DNA from: Tamarix chinensis
Taxonomy: Eukaryota; Streptophyta; Magnoliopsida; Caryophyllales; Tamaricaceae
Reading direction: 5' to 3'
Length of the DNA: 64,000 nucleotides
Assembly: GCA_030549775.1 (NCBI GenBank)
Contig: CM060173.1
Coordinates: forward strand, 66,468,367 to 66,532,366
This document shows, piece by piece, positions 23,341 through 35,803 of this stretch; position 1 is the stretch's first letter; the number at the start of each line of letters is the position of its first letter. The translations under genes and the position numbers were made by a program. The notes under the pieces were generated by a model. It was not told where the DNA came from, searched no databases, and saw only the letters and a program-made list of their open reading frames with translations.

Positions 23341-25772
23341 TATGAATTTTCTAACACTACATAAAATAATGATATTAATACTTCATTTTTATTATCTAAG
23401 TCCACCAACTTGTCATTTTTCAACATAATACTCATTAGCAACTACACACATTGATTTATATACCTCATAAGCATAATTACTAAAATACCCTTAAACAATA
23501 ACATCATTCATGCATTAACAACATGCTACATCATAAACAAGTATTTAACATTTCTATCCATATTCCAACTCCTTCTTTATTTAACCTACCTACATATGGC
23601 ATAAAAGTTATCATGCTATTTCTTTTTAACAAACAATATAAGAAACCATAAACATATCATGCTAAGCATACAAAACATGCATAAAATCATACTAAACCCT
23701 AAATGTGCTAGCATGCGTTTTTCCATATATTTAAGGGAGGATTAACGGTTACCTTAATCCAGCAAAATATCAAATCTTACCAAGCATATTTAGCAACTCA
23801 ACACCTAAAAATAATATCCATCATTATTGTTAGAAATAAGAAGTTAAAAAGGATAAAACTTTATAAAACAAATTTATTTAATAATACAACACTTTAATTA
23901 AATATGGATATACCTCAAAACTTTTCCAAATTAAATCCAAAATAAGGAGGAGCTCACGCTGCATGAGCAGCGTGAGTTTCATGCATAATCATGGGGAGAA
24001 AAGGGCTCAAAGAGGGTGAAGGAAGCAAAATCCATTATTTTCGGGTTAGGGTATTTAGGCTAGAAAAGAAGGTGGTTGGGGGAGGTTTCAAGGCAAGGGA
24101 ATGGTGCAGAAGTGAAGAGGGGGTGTAGGTGGAGGCTAAGGGTGGTTTCGAGGTGGCTCAAGGCGGCGGAGACGGCGGCGGCAAGGCGGCGAAGGTGGGC
24201 TGCCGAGGGGGGTAAAGGGAAAGGGTTGAGAACGAAGGAAAAGTGGAGGGAAAAATGGAGGGATTCAAGGGCTGGTTTCGGCCAAATAACGCATGGAGGT
24301 TGTAGAGGGGGTTGCAGGGAGGAGATTGGTGGTTTGGGAGGCGGCATAGGCGGCCAGACGGCGGCGGTAGAGGCGGTTGCAGGTGGCTCGACGGTAAGGG
24401 GAAAAGCTGGGAAGAAAAAGGAAAAGGAGGAGAAGGGCGGAAGTGTAGGGCTCGAAGGGGCTGTGTGGGGGTGCAGGGTGGTAGCAGGCGGTGGCAGAAG
24501 GCGGCGCAGGGCTGGGCTTGGTGGTTCAGGCGGCGGAGGCTGGCGGTGATAAAAAAAACGAGGAAGAAAAATGGGGAAGAAGGAAGGAGAGAGGAGGGAG
24601 CTCGGGGGAGGAGAAGGGATCGAAAATGAGGGGAATGGAGGGCTGGGTAGATGGAGAAAAAGAAGAGGGAGAAGAGAGGGGCAGGGCAGGCCGACGATCG
24701 GTGCTGCAGGTGGCAGGTGGTGGTCGGGTGGCAGGGGAAGAAGAGGGAAGAAGAAGGAAAGGGAGGGAGCATGCGAGGCTGTGGTCCAGGGCCGGTTTGG
24801 CTCGAAAAGGGAAGGAAAACGATGGGGGAAGAGAGAGAGGGAGAGGGAGGTAGGTGGTGGTCAGGTTGCAGGTGGCAGTCGGCGCTCGACAATGGCAGAA
24901 AGAGTCGAGCGTGGGAGGAGAAGAGGGGAGAAGAAGAAGGGTGCTGGCGGGCGGTCGGACCGGGGCAGGAAAGGAAGGAGCCGACCGGTCCAGGGGGAAA
25001 AAAAATAAGGAAGGAGGCGGGCTGGGGAGACGGGCGTGCGAGCGAGGGAGAGAAGGGGGGAACGGGCCAAAGGCCCAACGCGCGGGGGAGAGGGTGGCAG
25101 GCCGAGGGGTCTGGCGGCCCAAAGGAGGGGGGGGAAAGAAAAAAAAAGAGAAGAAGGAAAAGTGTAAAAAGAGAAATGGAAAAATAGTAAAATAAATTAA
25201 ATTAATTTATAAAATTATAAAATTTAATATTCTTGATAATTTATTTAATTTAATAATTTAATTTATTATAATATAATATATTAGTTTAAAAAGGATAAAG
25301 TTGGTAAAATATTAGTTTGGGAATTTATTTAAATAAAAATAATATGATAATTAGCAAAATATTTATATTTAATTTATTAAATAATCTTATCCAAATTTAT
25401 ATACTCTAAAATCCATAAAATAATTAGAATAAATAATTTTACAAGCAAATTTTATATCAAATAAAGTTATTTATTAAAATATAGGTTTTCGAAATTTTTG
25501 GGGGATTGCACCTTCAATCAAAAACTGAGATACGCCTTTGAAGGCTAAATATGGCAAACAATGTAACAAAGCAATCAAATAAGAATGCGTGTTAATGATG
25601 ATTCTTAGGCATTATATTTTCTTCCAGTCAACCACAAGAAATTGAATTTTACCAAATATATAAGGATCTTCCACCATTACTAAATATATAATCTTTTACC
25701 ATTGTTTTCCATTTACTTTTTAACGTTGCATCTAATCATATATCATTAGTGTTGTGTGCATATTTACCACAA

Positions 25773-25778
<6 letters not shown>

Positions 25779-25809
<31 letters not shown>

Positions 25810-26113
25810 TATAGAGGGTGAAGGTCTCATACACACTATTTTTAAAATACATTTTTAGGAACCAATCATAACCATTAGATTAGTATTTGATCAATGGTCA
25901 AGATTTAGTAAATAACTAACTTATACAAACCATTACTTAAAATACAAATGTATGAACCTTTAATTACCATTAGATCTAGAAGATTGAAGGGTCAAGATTA
26001 AAATAAATTCAAGTTAGTTATTTACTAAATCTTGACCATTGATCAAATACTAATCTAATGGTTATGATTGGTTCCTACAAATGTATTTTAAAAATAGTGT
26101 GTATGAGACCTTC

Positions 26114-26148
<35 letters not shown>
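25779..26148. mobile_element. Foldback (MITE-like) element embedded in a (TA)n run
   Basis: Arms at 25815-25922 and 26011-26118 are inverted copies of each other over about 108 bp with very few differences (one seen at CATTTTTAGG against CATTTGTAGG). Each starts AGGGTGAAGGTCTCATACAC. The 88-bp loop contains a poorer copy of part of the arm. On both sides lie (TA)n runs (25779-25812 and 26119-26148). MITE families that insert into TA microsatellites are known in plants (for example Micron in rice); membership in any named family is not shown. It has no coding capacity. Confidence 0.85.
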
Positions 26149-26150
<2 letters not shown>

Positions 26151-26179
26151 CTCCACACATCTAAGTATTTTTACCACTA

Positions 26180-27600
26180 CCATGCATATTTTTCACCATT
26201 GTCAGCACCTAAGAAATAGTTTTTTATAATGGTTTTGAGAGGGTTTCAATAAATAGTTAGAGCTATTACTGAATTGACAATTATTAGAGCTTCAGTAATA
26301 AATTAAAAATTGTCATAAAAAAATCTAAAATATGGGAAATTTTTGGGTAAAATTCTAGTTTTAACAATGGTTCACCTAGGAATCAATATTAAAACAAAAT
26401 GTTTAATAACCATAAAACCCTACCAAAATTTCAATAAAGACTTAATTAAAACCTTAATTAATTAATAATTACCATTAATTACATGCTTCAATAATAGTTT
26501 TCAGCTAAAATGTTATTAAAATATACATGGTAACATTAAATATGCATTTATGCATTAATTAAATCCTAATTTATATTTAATGAGAAATTAATTCTCTATT
26601 TGTCAACATTTTTTTGATAATTGTTATTTAAACCTAGTTTTAATAATGATCTTAAGCAAAATCATTATCAAAAACTCTAGAAATATATAATACATTAGTA
26701 TTTTCATTATAGTTTTGAAAGGAATTGTTATTAAAATATAATTATTATTTTTATATAAATTGTATAGTTTTTTTCTACCCCACAAATACAGTTATGTGTT
26801 CAGTCATTTACTAAATCTACATTGTGTAAAATTGCACCAATTCATGCATATCTTTCTCCCAAAAATGAAAATTAGTAGGTGTCCCATAAGTTGATAGTTC
26901 TACATTAAAAGTGAAGTTTCATAGATCATACCACCTTACTATATGTCAACAGCTAATAAACACTTGCATGTATGCACGTGCACCTTCAATTGAATAGAAG
27001 AACATAATATATATGAGATACAAACAACAATATGTATGTAGATCCTTAATACTGACTGTTTGAGCACAAACAATTACGCCATTCACCTGAAGTTGCATTA
27101 ATTTTATCATATACATATTTATGGCCTCGTGCATATCGACCTCAAAAAACTATAAGTTGATATGATTCGATCATCTGGGTAGTAATTAATATGACCTATT
27201 AATTAATGAAAAAATATGCAAAACAAAACACATATGTCTTAGATCTATGTTCGTATATCTCTTCTTTCATTTTCGAGATCATTTTCTCTATAAATATAGT
27301 ATAAACAATCATTATTGTTTTGTTTTTGTGGACATTATGAAATAAAGTTATTTAGCTCCTTGCTATATAAGACATTAATTGGAATTGAATTAAAATAAAA
27401 AAAATCCTTGGCTTTAAATATACCAATAAAAACTCATACATAAGGTATTTTTGCTTTGACAAACCATTTTTACCTCGCATCATATGTGTCGTCTGTAGTG
27501 CCTTAATAAATAAAGTTGATATAAAATATTATAATTATATATACCTCAAGTAATTAATGCAAATTATATGGATAAAGAAGCTAATGAAGTAAGAATTAAA
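26180..27600 (-). mobile_element. CACTA-3: relic of a CACTA 3' end
   Basis: On the minus strand a piece homologous to the Ulp1-gene region of CACTA-1 (27600-27481) is followed by a zone with weak ATAATGGTTTT/AAAACCATTAT-type repeats (26760-26200). This is the same order as in CACTA-1. The homologous piece shares ATTACTTGAGGTATATATAA-type intron text and CACTACAGACGACA with plus positions about 870-1030. Everything between is too decayed to read. Confidence 0.55.
27481..27600 (-). pseudogene. Fragment of a CACTA Ulp1-like gene
   Basis: The reverse complement starts TTCTTACTTCATTAGCTTCT and ends GGCACTACAGACGACACATA. It aligns to plus 870-950 and 1012-1035 of the first Ulp1 relic, skipping the duplicated segment there. 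Only an intron and a few codons are covered, so the call rests on homology inside the window, not on protein motifs. Confidence 0.6.
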
Positions 27601-30093
27601 CTAAAATGTAAATTAAATACTTCCTTCAGAACAAGTGATAACAAAAGGAATAGAATATTTTTGGAGGGAATAAAATACATATACTTTGTTTATCATTAGA
27701 TGGATCACTTATAAAATCTAATGTCTACTTGTGTGGTGATGTATAAGATAATACTAGCTTTTAGACGCTTTGCTTAATATGGAATTTGCTACATATTTTA
27801 TGAATGTACAATAAATTATTGTAGTATGGTCAAATAAATAGTATGCACACACAAGCACAATAAAGGGTAACATTCCCTCAATCGTAAAACAACTAGGAAC
27901 CAACTAATGGATGGCAATAATAATACATATTTAATAATAAACAATAACTCATACATATATATAATTATACAAATCAATAAAATATTCCAAAACATATCAT
28001 ATGAAATAATACAACGGACCTCACGAAAATATTCCGAATATCCTTGCTCTCAAGCCTCTAACCAACTAAGGTAGGCCCTTTACTAACCATCCTCAAAGAC
28101 CTGCATATGGCCTTTTACTCATTTGACTGAGTAGGTGACTAAGCAAACAGACACAATATTACGTCATGCTTATATCCACAACCTTCTCACATAAGTAGTT
28201 ACGCATGTAATAACAAAGAACATCCAAGCAACCTATGGGGTTTATCTCCAAATATCAAATTCCTTAGGTTATACCATTTACTTATCTATATATAAAATAG
28301 GTCAATTATTCAATTAATATTCCATTCCATAAAAAATTAGTGAATTTAATTATTAGCCTAGTGTAGAGATAAGCTTTTATTCATTTTAGTCAATCATGCC
28401 ATTACTTCCATTTTTTAACCATTCATTAACCATTTATTGGTCATCATTTATAAATTATCAACTAATATTTACCATCCATATTTTATTATCATCGAGCAAT
28501 AAACTATTCACCAGCCTATGGTCTTACATTCCTTGGATGCTTATCCAAATAAAGGACATAAAATCTAAGTTGAAGCCAATCAGTTTGTGGAAATAAGTCT
28601 AGGTTGAAGCCAACCAGCTATGTAACCAAACCCTTTAGTATCATTACCCACTACTATAACATTAGTGTCTAGAGTAGCTAAGGCATCTAGACCTCCTGAA
28701 AGTACAAAAATTCTCCGAAGGTAGAGTAACCCCTAGTAGCTAATAGACGATCGGGTAACCAAGAACCATAAACAAATTTAGCTTCTTTCCCTTTACATGA
28801 TTATTATTTTATTCATAAGGATCGGTGATTATACATGGCCTATGTAAAGCAAGCAAAGAAATTTCCCATGTTAATCCATACAAATCCTTTTTATTTTCGT
28901 ATTCCTAAACATATGGGTTTTTTTTATTGTTCTTGGCCAATATTATTCATACCCACCATATTATTTCAATTCAAGCCTATATTAATTCTCACTATTCTTT
29001 CTTAATATCATCGCTTATCCTATGTAAAATACCTAATTAGCCTTTACATTACTCATAGAGTATACCAGAAAATATGATCCACTTTAATTTTCATTAGGTG
29101 AATAACCCATGATAAAATATAAATTTTTTCTTATTAATAATCATGATATAGTCCCAAACATGGAATTTTGCATTATAGAACAAAAAAAGAGGCAAATTTT
29201 GTAAACAAGTTGAACAAGTCAATCAGTTTGGCCTAACTAGTTGATCAGTTTGGGAAAACTATCAACTATTCATAGTTCAATTGATGGGTTAGGCCAAAAG
29301 AGTAGATATGTTTAAGTATAGAGCAAACACTAAGGTCACTATAAGCTTACCAATCGATGGGTTGGGTCTATAGGTTAACTATTCTAGGAACTAGTCAATC
29401 AATTTTAACCTAACTAGTCAATTAGTTTACATACAAACCTTTATTAGCAACATTAAATTATTATTAACAACATTAACACATTTATCAACATTGTCTAACA
29501 TAATTTTAATCAAATTAACTTGAATTTGATGACATGGAATGATCATAACCTATTTTAAAAAAATTTCTTGCTTTCTACTCAATTTATGTCATCTAATCAT
29601 CCAAATCACTTATACCAATTGTATTTTGTTCATGCCAACATCAAGAAATCAACTTAAGGTAACACCTAACATACAAGAATACATACTTAACATTCTAGAA
29701 GCAAGCTTTAGTTACCAGATGGAGAAAAAATCCCCATTAAAAATAGAAATTCCAACTGTGAGAATTCTAAGCTTTGAAAACATTTTAAAAAAATCTTAAA
29801 CTCAAACATTATACCAAAACCTTATCAAATTTCAAATGTAAAACTAGAAAGAAGTGAGAACATACCACCTGAGGTAAAAATAGAGAAAGAGCTTAATTGA
29901 ACTGCTAAATCTTTTTCCTAGAATCTAACTCTTCCGTGATTAATAATTAAAATAATAGAGAGCTAGATAGTGAATCAAAAGAGTTTCCAAAAATAAATTG
30001 GTAAGACTTAAAGTGTGGGGAGAAGGAAGGTGAAAACAAGACTTAGAGAGTATGATGGATGAAAGAAAGGTGCATAGTAGGGGCGATTAGGGC

Positions 30094-30101
30094 TATTTAT
30101 A
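30094..30101 (-). promoter_or_regulatory. TATA box of element P
   Basis: TATAAATA on the minus strand inside GGCTATTTATAGCC, which is itself palindromic. It lies about 30 bases upstream, in the minus direction, of a purine-rich leader. It fixes the likely sense of P as minus. Confidence 0.45.
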
Positions 30102-30922
30102 GCCAATCAATCGACGAGAAATATTGAGGTTTCATTAACCAATTGGAAACCCCACCATTTACCATTTATATTTGAGAAAAATGGATGGATTTTGTTAAGG
30201 ATTGGCTGACCTATTCTCCAGAGCTGAAATGGTGTCATTAGAGAATATAGGTCAATTAGAAAAGAATTAGCATTCATAAATGGAGTAATGGATGTTGAGC
30301 GTGGAATCAACCTTCCATTTGTTTAGAATTGTCCCTAAGATTAAAGCATTCAATCTCAGAATTGTGCAAAGAAAATAAAAAGAAGAATATAATTGAAATT
30401 CCCCAAAAATTTCTAATTTTATAAACTATATTTAAATGATTTTTTATTCAAAAATTATTTAAATTAATTAATTTTATTAAAATAAAAAGGAATTCTTTGG
30501 AAAAGTTAAGAAGAATTTTGTAAGTATTTTTATTAGGTAAATTTTGGTATTTTGGATAATTAAATATGTTATTTTGGAAATTAATTAAATAAATTATTTT
30601 ATTTAAAATAAGAATGAGAAAATAGTTTTAATTTAATAATAATTTTATAAATAATTTAATTGGAGGAATTTAGGGTGTTTTGATAATTAAAATGGAATTT
30701 ATGGAAAATCATTCAAAAATCTTAATTTAGCCTAAAAATGGATTTAAATATTATTTTATTTAACTATTATTATTTTTAAATATCCTAAATATTCTAATTA
30801 ATTTATTTAAATCCAAAACCTTATTTTCTTTCTTTTTCCTTTTTCCTTTTTCCTTTCCTTTTTCTTTCTTTTTATTCTTTTCCTTTTTCCTCTTCTTTTT
30901 CCCCGAAGTGGGCCAGCTGCGG

Positions 30923-31681
30923 CTAGAGCTGGCAATCAGGCGGATCGGGTCATTATCGGATCGGGTAACATGATAATTGGGTCATATCGGTTTCGGATAA
31001 TTTCGGATCATTTTGTCGGGTCGGGCTGGGTCGGGTTTGATTTGGATCAACTCAGCATTGGATAATCTCGGATCATTTTAAGCTCTCGGGTCGGGTCTGG
31101 TTGAGATCGGATAGACTCGGATTCGGGTAAATTTGGGTTGTTCTAATTTCGGTTCGGGTTCGGATTGGGCTCGGTTGAGTTTGAATTATTATATTTTCAG
31201 GTCAAATTTAGATTGGATTTAGGTCATTTCATATTTGAGCTATGCTTGCGTCATTTTCTTTATTTCTTTTTATTCCAAGATATTATTAAAAGTTAATTAT
31301 TTTGAGATCATTTATTTTAATTTATATTATTCAATTAAAAGTTAATTATTATATTAATTATTTTAGGGCCTTAGAATTTTTTGTCATTATTTTATCTTTG
31401 GAGATGTATCTGACATTTCAAATTTAAAAGTTTTCAAATCGTATAACTTTTCTTTTTATGTTAAGGTATAACTTGTAATTAAACTCCATTATTAGCTTGG
31501 TCATATTGAGTTCTAGTATTATTTTAAGTTTATATTATATTTATACCTTATATCTTATACGCTCCTTACATGATATTAACTTATAATAGTCATTGATAAT
31601 TGATAACAAACGAAAACTTCTATGGTTGTACTTCTCATATTATTTTTAAAAGAGATTGATCACATCATATCAACATAATTT

Positions 31682-31730
<49 letters not shown>

Positions 31731-32632
31731 TAATAATAGTAATAGTAATAGTAATACAAAAATAATGATAACAATAATAATAGTAATCAATGAATATCAA
31801 TTATGGAAAAAAAAATAATAACAACATATTAGTTTTTTATTATATATTTTGATTCGATCATATCAAGCTAAATAAGATAAAAATTAGATAAAATAAGTAA
31901 TAATGACTATTATCAACAAAAGACCAACTAATATTGACTTCTTACTATTTAACACTGTTGATGTAATGAAAAATATTAATCTTCAATTTTTATAATGATT
32001 AACTAACATTCTCACTCCAAAATTTTCCTACTTTCCTATGATGTTGTAGGTGCTATATTATAAGGTATGGTCGTATAGATATTAACATATAGTGTTCAAG
32101 GCTGCACTGTTATTATCTTATGGTACTAAATGGAATAATGGAAGTGAACTACTATTTAAATGGCATAGTAGTGTTTTTTTATCTACTTTTATTTCTATTG
32201 GTATCAATGGATATTGTATTTGTATATACATAAGTGATATAAATTTTATGAAAGTATATTGTTTCTAGATTTTGATGTAAGTGCTAGTATGGATTAGTTG
32301 CACATCTACATTATTTCATGTTTTATGAGGTTTAAAAAATTTTGAGTTATGTGTTAATGTTAATTTTTGGATAGTACTAAGTTGAATCTTTATAGGTTTA
32401 TAATTTTTCAAATAATATAAGATTTTGGATAAATAATGGATCGGGTCGGGTCATTTCAGATTTATAGTTTTTCGGGTTATATCGGGTTTCGGGTGAATAG
32501 CGGGTCGGGTCGGGTTTATTTCGGGTTTATGATTCATCGGGTTGTATCAGATATCGGATATGTATCAGATCGGGTCGGATAGGTTTTGGGCTTTTTATTA
32601 ATCAGATAAAATCGGATCGGATTTCAGGCAGA
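30923..32632. mobile_element. CGGGT-rich insertion in C, hAT-like ends
   Basis: The first 280 bp and last 210 bp are built of degenerate CGGATCGGGT and TCGGGTCGGGT units; the middle is AT-rich and non-coding. It breaks the polypyrimidine tract that is continuous in B and D. The left edge GAGCTGGCAATCAGGCGGAT and the complement of the right edge (AATCTGCCTGAAATCCGAT) are loosely alike, recalling hAT-type ends that begin with a GGCAA-type tract. No 8-bp target duplication could be picked out, so class and exact ends are uncertain. Confidence 0.5.
31684..31740. repeat. (AAT)n microsatellite
   Basis: Nearly pure AAT/ATA triplets followed by imperfect AATAGT units to about 31760. Confidence 0.9.
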
Positions 32633-32995
32633 TTGATTCATCGTTCTTCCTCCTTTTCTTTCTTTCTTTTCCTTCGCGAACCGCCCGACCGACCGTCTTT
32701 TTCTTCCTCCTTTCCCCGTTGTCGACGACGCTGCAACGCTGGCCGCCATCAATGGCATCTCCGACTACGGTGATTAATACCGGCCGTTTCTTGTCTCATT
32801 GTCTTCCTCTTAACTCTAGGAATAAATTTGCGTAATTATTCGACATTATCTCTCGCTCGTTTCTTCTCCCCATCCTCGCGAAAATTCGAAGCAAACCAAA
32901 CGATGCCTGATAAATTTCCTTCCACCGGCAACCCAAATTCTCGCATCTAATGCCTTCCTACCGACCCCCAAAACCTTATTATCCCATCGACCATC

Positions 32996-33003
32996 TATAA
33001 ATA
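32996..33003 (+). promoter_or_regulatory. TATA box of element C
   Basis: TATAAATA followed by a pyrimidine-rich leader with AAAACCCTAAGCC. A TATAAATA occupies the matching place in D (minus strand), so it is probably the LTR promoter and sets the sense direction of the family. Confidence 0.55.
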
Positions 33004-33837
33004 GACTAGTTATGGGAGTTTTGGAATTTTTTATTCCCCCGAAAACCCTAAGCCCGAGTTGCCATCACCCCAACTTCAGACGCATCTTTCGCCGCCGATA
33101 GCCAACTTCAGTGGCACAAAAGCATTCCATTTTCTTCCCTGAAATTTCCTCTAATTAACTAAACTATTTTCAACCTTCGATTCTTCTTGTATGAGCCTCA
33201 ATAACCATGCAAAGTTGGTTGCTCGTTTCGCCAGAATTTTGACCCAAAAGCCTTAAACCACCGTGCGCCGCCACCTTTGGCTGCACCACCACCATCATTT
33301 TGTCCCTCTCCTTCTGGGAAACAATAAACACCTCTTATATCACCTCAATTCTCCCTATCTTTTTCCCAACATCCATCTTTCCCTCTTTTCTTCTATTTTT
33401 CCGGCCACCGTCGCCGCCGCCGTGCACCACCGTTGGTGCCGCCTATTCCCACCAGCCTAGGGTTGAACCCTAGACCCTCTCAACAATTTTCCATATTATT
33501 ATAAGCCTTGATTTAATTTATTTCAATTATTTGCATATAAATACCATTATTATTATTCTTAATATTTGTATTCTTAATATGTTTTATTATTAGTAGTAGT
33601 ATTATTGTTTTAAAATTATTTATGTTGAGGGCTGAAGCCTTATTGTATTTTAATTCAATTTTATTATTATTCCCCTTATTATTTCTTTTATTACTATTTT
33701 TAATATTAATATGCTATAAGTATAATTATTATTATTAGTTTATATTTCGAATTTCTATTATTCTTATTCCATTATTATTAATGCAAATATTTTACCATTA
33801 GTATTGTGAATAATGTTATTATTGTTATTACTATTGT

Positions 33838-33862
33838 TATTATTATTATTATTATTATTATT
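33838..33862. repeat. (TTA)n microsatellite in C
   Basis: Tandem TTA triplets within a long TTATTA-rich zone (33530-34030). Confidence 0.85.
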
Positions 33863-34379
33863 TTTATTTATATTCTCATTGATATTAGTTTTATTATCTT
33901 TGATATTATTATATTTGTATCATTATTATTATTAGGGTAAAGTCTTTAACCCTATATTATCAAAGTTTATAATTTCTCTATTATTTTTATGTCTTTACCA
34001 AAGTTAGAATTTTGTTAAGGTTATTTTATTAGTATGTTATTATTTGGTCAAAGCCCTAAGGAGGCGTAGGAGCGTGCTCCAAGACCGGTGTCGTTTTAGG
34101 TAAGGGGTGCTAAGGCCTTTTATGTGCTTATGGACATTATGTGCTTCGCATGCTATGTATCCTATGTATTATTATAATCATTCTGTATGTGATATAACGT
34201 GGAGTTGAAGAATGTTCTGCACGGCATGTGTATTATTTATGTATGATGATATATGTTGTGATACTGTAAGACATGCATGTGAGGATGTTGGTATGGTTGC
34301 ACGGGGGAAATGATGAAAAGTAAGGATGGAGAAAGAAGTTGACTAAGGGAAGTGAGTTGACCTAATATTATGGTTTTAT

Positions 34380-34960
34380 AAGGAATAATCTAATGTATGG
34401 TTTTATGTGAAAGAGTATAATTTAGGGTTTTATGCGACGAATATAATTTATGATGATAATCGGGAGAATCTAATTTATAATGTTATATGGGAGAATTGAA
34501 TTTGTGGTTTGTTAGGGAGCATCTAATTTATAATATTATTTGAGAGAATGTAATTTATGATATTAAATGGGAGAATCTAATTTACGATTTGTTTAGGGGA
34601 ATCCAATTTATGATTTTGCTTGGGAGATTCTAAATTATGAACTTATGTGGGAGAATCTAACTTATGGTCTTGTATGGATTAAATTTAGGGTTATATATTG
34701 TAGAATCGTGGGTTGAATGGTGGTACTAATGGTTGCATGGTGGTATTAGGATTGGTATGATGTTACTAAGGTTTGTATGGTGGTATTTATGGTTATATTG
34801 TGGTATTAGGGTTTGTATGATGTTATTGAGGTTTGTATGGTTGTAATTATAGTTGTTTGGTGGTATTAGGGTTTACATGTTGGCATTGATGGTTGGATGA
34901 TGATATTAGGGTTCGCATGGTTGAAATTAGGGTTTCACATGGAATTTTAGGGTTTGCATG
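34380..34960. repeat. Two adjacent minisatellites in C
   Basis: 34380-34690 holds about a dozen units of GGGAGAATCTAATTTATGAT type (about 30 bp). 34725-34960 holds units of about 20-27 bp with GGTGGTATTAGGGTTTGTAT. The second is the reverse complement of the array in D (50930-51440). Confidence 0.85.
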
Positions 34961-35441
34961 AAAAAGATGCGAAGGTTTGCATGCGGAGATTAATGTCTGC
35001 ATGGGTATGAAATTTACGTGTGGAAAGTTAATTTGGGATGTAAGGAAGGTAATGTAAGTGTTATTTGGGTGTTAAACTATTTTGAACGGAAAATAGTACG
35101 TGGCGCATTATGAGGGTACGAAAGAGACTAAATTAGGGTTTGGAGTAATGAACTCTGGGTTGTTGTGATTAACTAAGATTGGAGTGGATAATTGTGGTTT
35201 TTTATGATTAACTACGGCGTGGAGTGGCTAATTATGGTTGGTATGGTTAAATAGAGTTTGGAGTGGTTAACTATGGTTTGTTGTGGTTAATTGAGGTATG
35301 TGGTAGCTGATTAGGGTTTTTGTGTTATCATGTGTATGTGGTGACTTAAGTGTAATTATGATGGTTGAATTTTATGATTTGTGATGTGTGATGACTTATG
35401 CATGTCCAGGGTGAAATCTTTGAATAAAATATTTAAGATTA

Positions 35442-35803
35442 TTGAGCCGGGTCCAACCAATCCACCAGTTAGGAATAGTGGTTAGGGTTATTACCCTATA
35501 TGAGATCGGTCCACCAGCAAATAATAGTGGTGTGGACTTTGTCCCGCAAGTGTCTGGTCAACCGGCGAATAATAGTGGGGGACCCGAGCTCAATAAAAAC
35601 GAACCTGAGTTTGTTAAAGACACTTAAAAGATATTAATTACTGATAGTGGAACCCCATGTGAGCAGGAATGAGACCGGTCCACCAGCAAATAATAGTGGT
35701 GTGGACTTTGTCCCGCAAGTGACTGGTCCACCGACAAATAATAGTGGTGTGGACCTTGTCCCGCAAGTGACCGGCCCACCGGTTATAATAGTGGGGTGTT
35801 CCT
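35442..35803. repeat. CCACTATTAT-type minisatellite in C
   Basis: Units of about 45-51 bp carry CCGGTCCACCAGC, AAATAATAGTGG and a GTGGACTTTGTCCCGCAAGTG tail, the reverse complement orientation of the cores in B and D. Two clusters (35442-35595 and 35672-35803) are separated by unique sequence, as in B and D. Confidence 0.88.

Larger units (their letters stand above)
20299..25515 (-). mobile_element. Element B: complete solo LTR with 5-bp target duplication
   Basis: The unit runs from TGTAACACCCCCAAAA at 20304 to GGGGGATTGCA at 25510 (5207 bp). It is flanked by identical CCTTC (20299-20303 and 25511-25515). A TG...CA unit with a 5-bp duplication and no internal retroviral genes is the signature of a solo LTR left by recombination between two LTRs. 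Content in plus coordinates: constant end (20304-20470), CCACTATTAT minisatellite (20974-21445), AT-rich minisatellite (22080-23340), GC-rich purine block (24070-25190) and AT-rich end. By analogy with the TATA boxes of C and D, the sense strand is minus; here the TATA position is degenerate (CCTAAATACCC near 24052). The long frames seen in the purine block on both strands are composition artefacts. Confidence 0.88.

Noticed and set aside
24158..25122. Long minus-strand frames (306 and 198 codons) rich in Pro and Ser, and Gly/Arg frames on the plus strand
   Set aside because: They lie in a strand-biased purine block of solo LTR B, are open on both strands, and their limits are not shared with A, C or D.
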